The translations under genes and the position numbers were made by a program. Under the pieces are notes generated by a model. It saw only the letters and a list, made by a program, of their open reading frames with translations, had not been told where the DNA came from and ran no database searches. A DNA stretch of 7,797 nucleotides. Origin: CAYGKP01 sp964350605. Its GTDB lineage: Bacteria > Bacteroidota > Bacteroidia > Cytophagales > JAAEPT01. Position 1 is the stretch's first letter. The number at the start of each line of letters is the position of its first letter. Positions 5,988 to 7,797 of the stretch are shown here, one piece after another. The stretch spans positions 1-7,797 of the forward strand of contig CAYGKP010000117.1 of NCBI GenBank assembly GCA_964350605.1, in the 5' to 3' direction.

Positions 5988-6878
5988 TTAAATGGCCGCG
6001 AGGCTCAAGAGGCCGAAGTATTCGCTTTCGGGCACTGCGTCAAACTCGTAGGAGAATTGCCAGCCTTTGGGGTAGCCCCCAATCGAGAGGTGTCGGATGT
6101 AGCGGTAGAGCTTCTCGAATACTTCACTTTCCGCATCAATCTCGCCCCACAGGGTCAGGGGCGCAGTCTCTGGCGAGAGTCCCAGTTCTTCAATAACGAA
6201 CAGGAGGTAGTACACCAGGTCGTCCGCGCTCTCGTAATCGAACACATTGACGAAGCGCAGCTTGCGGCCCTCGCGGACGATCAGGGTCAACGTTCCGTCG
6301 CGCAACCATGCGCTGACTAACGGATAATCCCCTGCCGCCTGTTCCCGGGCCAAGGCTTCGAGCAAAGCTGAGCTGTGATGCACCACGCTAACCTGTTGAG
6401 TCGGGTAGGCAAGGCCCAGCCAGCTCACCAATTCTTTCTGGACGGCAAAGACGCCGACCGCTTCGATGTCCGAATGAGTGTAGGCTAGAAACTCGCTGCG
6501 CCCAGGCTCGAGGGGCGAGGTAACGCGCAGGTAGCGTTCGTGTTCGCTGGCCTGATAGAGGGAGAGTGGTACGTACGCGAACTGCGGGCTTTGCAGGGCC
6601 AAGCGAACACTTTTCCAGAAGCCGGCTTTGAGCAGGTCATGCTCTTCGAAGAGTTTTTCAAGAGCCGAAAGTCGTTGGGCGGGGGAATGGACCTCGCCCA
6701 GGTCGAAGGATTCGGCACACAACAAACGCGGCTCACCGGCATTGATCACGCCCATTTCCAGGCTTCGATCGGTCAGGTAGAGCAACAAGTCGTAGGCCAT
6801 CAGGCCATCGACCTGAAAGCGGGCTTCGTCGCGCAGGCGGAAGCGTTCTTGTGTTGCGGTGTAGAGCTGCTCAGCCAA
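5988..6878 (-). CDS. DUF3822 family protein
   Basis: This 296-residue protein has no signal peptide or membrane segment. I recognise DUF3822 by overall pattern and context: an early strand pair (YDLLLYLTDRSLEMGVIN, 29-46), YVPLSLYQ (102-109), VVHHSSALLEAL (165-176), TLTLIVREGRKLRFVNVF (196-213), then ADDLVYYLLFVIEELGL (218-234) and LTLWGEI (241-247). The alternation resembles the RNase H/actin-like fold, as in PilM-type proteins; that is inference, and no ATP-binding motif is proven. The start is most likely the TTG at 6878, because no ATG occurs before codon 27 and residues before that fit the family. The upstream gene's stop codon lies in the same frame one codon earlier. coaD follows after five bases. 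The function is unknown. Confidence 0.85.
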   Translation of the reverse strand: MAEQLYTATQERFRLRDEARFQVDGLMAYDLLLYLTDRSLEMGVINAGEPRLLCAESFDLGEVHSPAQRLSALEKLFEEHDLLKAGFWKSVRLALQSPQFAYVPLSLYQASEHERYLRVTSPLEPGRSEFLAYTHSDIEAVGVFAVQKELVSWLGLAYPTQQVSVVHHSSALLEALAREQAAGDYPLVSAWLRDGTLTLIVREGRKLRFVNVFDYESADDLVYYLLFVIEELGLSPETAPLTLWGEIDAESEVFEKLYRYIRHLSIGGYPKGWQFSYEFDAVPESEYFGLLSLAAI

Positions 6879-6881
6879 TGA

Positions 6882-7481
6882 TCACTTTTCCCAATTCCCT
6901 TGAAGGGTGGGGCGTGTCAAATCGCCAATGCGCAAAGGCTCCTCCTCGGGGGATTCAGGCTCCTCTTTTCGGCGCTTCGGATCGATCGGATCCACGTCCC
7001 ATACCACAAGCACGGGAACGTCTTCCACTTTGTCAACTTGGAGGCCGAAGTCTTTTCCACTGCCGGGAATCTTCTCGATTGTCGAGACATTTAGGAGGGG
7101 ATACTTGCTGATCGGGAATATCGAATCTCGGACCGCGATGGGTGCGCCAATCGTGTCGCGAATCAGCTCAATGGAATCAATTCCAGTGGCTTGGTTGACG
7201 TGGACGATCTCTCGGGTCTGGATCACGTAGAGTTTTCCGTTCGAGAGGAAGTCTTTCAATTTCGCCCAACTGTCGGCGTAGGTGCCGTTCACATCGGCGT
7301 ACGCTGTCTGTGCGTCGCGGATGATCCGCAGGCGTTCTTTGATTTGGTCTTCAGTGCGCGTAATCGTTTTGATCTCGTTGTCCTTCGAGTAGATCCGAAA
7401 GGCCAGCACACTGCCCAGGCCAATGGCAACCAGACCGAAGAAGACCGCGAAGGCCAGAAGACGTTTTTTGAAACCGTTCAT
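6882..7481 (-). CDS. Membrane-anchored pseudopilin-like protein, function unknown
   Basis: The 199-residue protein starts MNGFKKR, followed by one hydrophobic segment (about 8-29) and a predicted helix, giving an N-in, C-out single-pass topology. Residues 53-80 read IIRDAQTAY..VNGTYADSW..LKDFL, like the helix and first loop of type IV pilin-like or type II secretion pseudopilin proteins (I..AQ.AY....G.Y...L). No prepilin peptidase site with the usual G|FxxxE is visible, so it may be retained as a plain anchored protein. A repeatedly charged stretch (167-183, rich in E, P, K) precedes the C-terminal RIGDLTRPTLQGNWEK. I recall Bacteroidota hypothetical proteins with the same plan and GNWE ending. 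It is first in the operon with the DUF3822 gene, with a three-base gap. Upstream TTTCTTTG and TCGTTTTG are only near-matches to a -7 box. Confidence 0.8.
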   Translation of the reverse strand: MNGFKKRLLAFAVFFGLVAIGLGSVLAFRIYSKDNEIKTITRTEDQIKERLRIIRDAQTAYADVNGTYADSWAKLKDFLSNGKLYVIQTREIVHVNQATGIDSIELIRDTIGAPIAVRDSIFPISKYPLLNVSTIEKIPGSGKDFGLQVDKVEDVPVLVVWDVDPIDPKRRKEEPESPEEEPLRIGDLTRPTLQGNWEK

Positions 7482-7552
7482 GAGTGGAGTCGCAAAGAAA
7501 GCGGGAAGTTATCCAAAACGATCAGCCCGGGGAAAGACTCAGCGAAAGGAAG

Positions 7553-7565
7553 CGGCCCCTGGCCG
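7553..7565 (-). terminator. Weak hairpin after the right-edge gene
   Basis: On the minus strand CGGCC, AGG, GGCCG forms a perfect 5-bp stem 7 bases beyond the TAA at 7574-7572, followed by the pyrimidine-rich CTTCCTTTC. It could weaken read-through into the pseudopilin-like gene 70 bases further on. The tract is not a clean T-run. Confidence 0.27.
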
Positions 7566-7571
7566 GAAGAT

Positions 7572-7797
7572 TTAACCTGGGGGTAACACAGCTAGGCCGT
7601 TGCGCCACAACCCTGACCGCTCGCGCAAGGCCTCAAACGAAGTCATGTTGTGCAGGCCACCGTGCAACGCGTCGGGCGGTACGTTTTTCAATTCTGCCCA
7701 GTTGTGAAACCGAACTTCTTGGATCAATTGGGGTCCGCTGCCCATTTCCGGGTCGGTGCCAGCCACAAGTTCTCCCCCAATTTGCTCGACCCAAAAG
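7572..7797 (-). CDS. C-terminal end of an unrecognised protein (5' end outside window)
   Basis: Only the last 74 residues are visible, beginning FWVEQIGGELVAG at the window edge and ending GLAVLPPG before TAA. The frame stays open to the edge, so the internal GTG at 7766 is not likely to be the true start. Notable pieces are GTDPEMGSG, QEVRFHNWAEL, HGGLHNMTSFEALRER and SGLWRNG. The conserved-looking HGGLHN and W residues suggest the end of an enzyme domain, but I cannot name the family. There is no sign of a T9SS sorting domain or a membrane segment. It is followed by a 90-base spacer before the pseudopilin-like gene and may be in the same transcript. Confidence 0.75.
   Translation of the reverse strand, partial: FWVEQIGGELVAGTDPEMGSGPQLIQEVRFHNWAELKNVPPDALHGGLHNMTSFEALRERSGLWRNGLAVLPPG

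Noticed and set aside
7493..7521. TTTCTTTG and TCGTTTTG as -7 boxes for the pseudopilin-like gene
   Set aside because: Each mismatches the conserved A and lacks a TTG at the right distance; one mismatch is common by chance.
1..7797. Mobile elements, CRISPR arrays, tRNA or rRNA genes
   Set aside because: No transposase or integrase-like protein, no regularly spaced direct repeats and no cloverleaf-like segment was found; nearly all bases are in well-placed protein genes.

Overview
The window comes from a member of the Bacteroidota. Three independent signs agree: a secreted protein ending in the gliding-motility/T9SS type B C-terminal domain, a DUF3822 gene next to coaD, and promoter-like sequences of the Bacteroidota type (TTG, about 20 bases, TAnnTTTG). 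Base composition is GC-rich for the phylum. I cannot fix the order or genus. The proteins are housekeeping or lineage-typical; I see no insertion sequence, phage gene, CRISPR array, tRNA or rRNA.

Layout. From 1 to 3213, on the minus strand, hisS (histidyl-tRNA synthetase) is followed after 32 bases by a large secreted protein with PKD and fibronectin-III-like modules. That protein runs off the left edge inside its T9SS sorting domain. A 119-base divergent spacer (3214-3332) carries the exact Bacteroidota -7 octamer TACCTTTG on both strands. One copy sits so close to hisS that its transcript should be leaderless or nearly so. The other, with a TTG 20 bases upstream, drives a small basic protein (3333-3548). 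That gene meets a YfcE-type phosphoesterase tail to tail with no base between the stop codons. The phosphoesterase is the second gene of a minus-strand pair with pyrE (TGATG overlap, 1 base).

A second divergent spacer (4712-4820) separates pyrE from a plus-strand Nudix hydrolase, which converges on coaD. coaD is the last of three tightly packed minus-strand genes: a membrane-anchored pseudopilin-like protein (6882-7481), a DUF3822 protein (5988-6878) and coaD (5518-5982). The right edge holds the 3' end of one more minus-strand gene, which I do not recognise.

How the genes relate. pyrE serves pyrimidine synthesis, coaD serves coenzyme A synthesis and hisS serves translation. The Nudix and phosphoesterase proteins are hydrolases of unknown substrate. 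The least understood part is the pseudopilin-like/DUF3822 pair. It is the best candidate for an undescribed system, although the families are probably widespread in the phylum. Two structural oddities also stand out: short perfect dyads centred on the stop codons at both convergent junctions, and the same-frame TGA-TCA-TTG junction between the pseudopilin-like gene and the DUF3822 gene.
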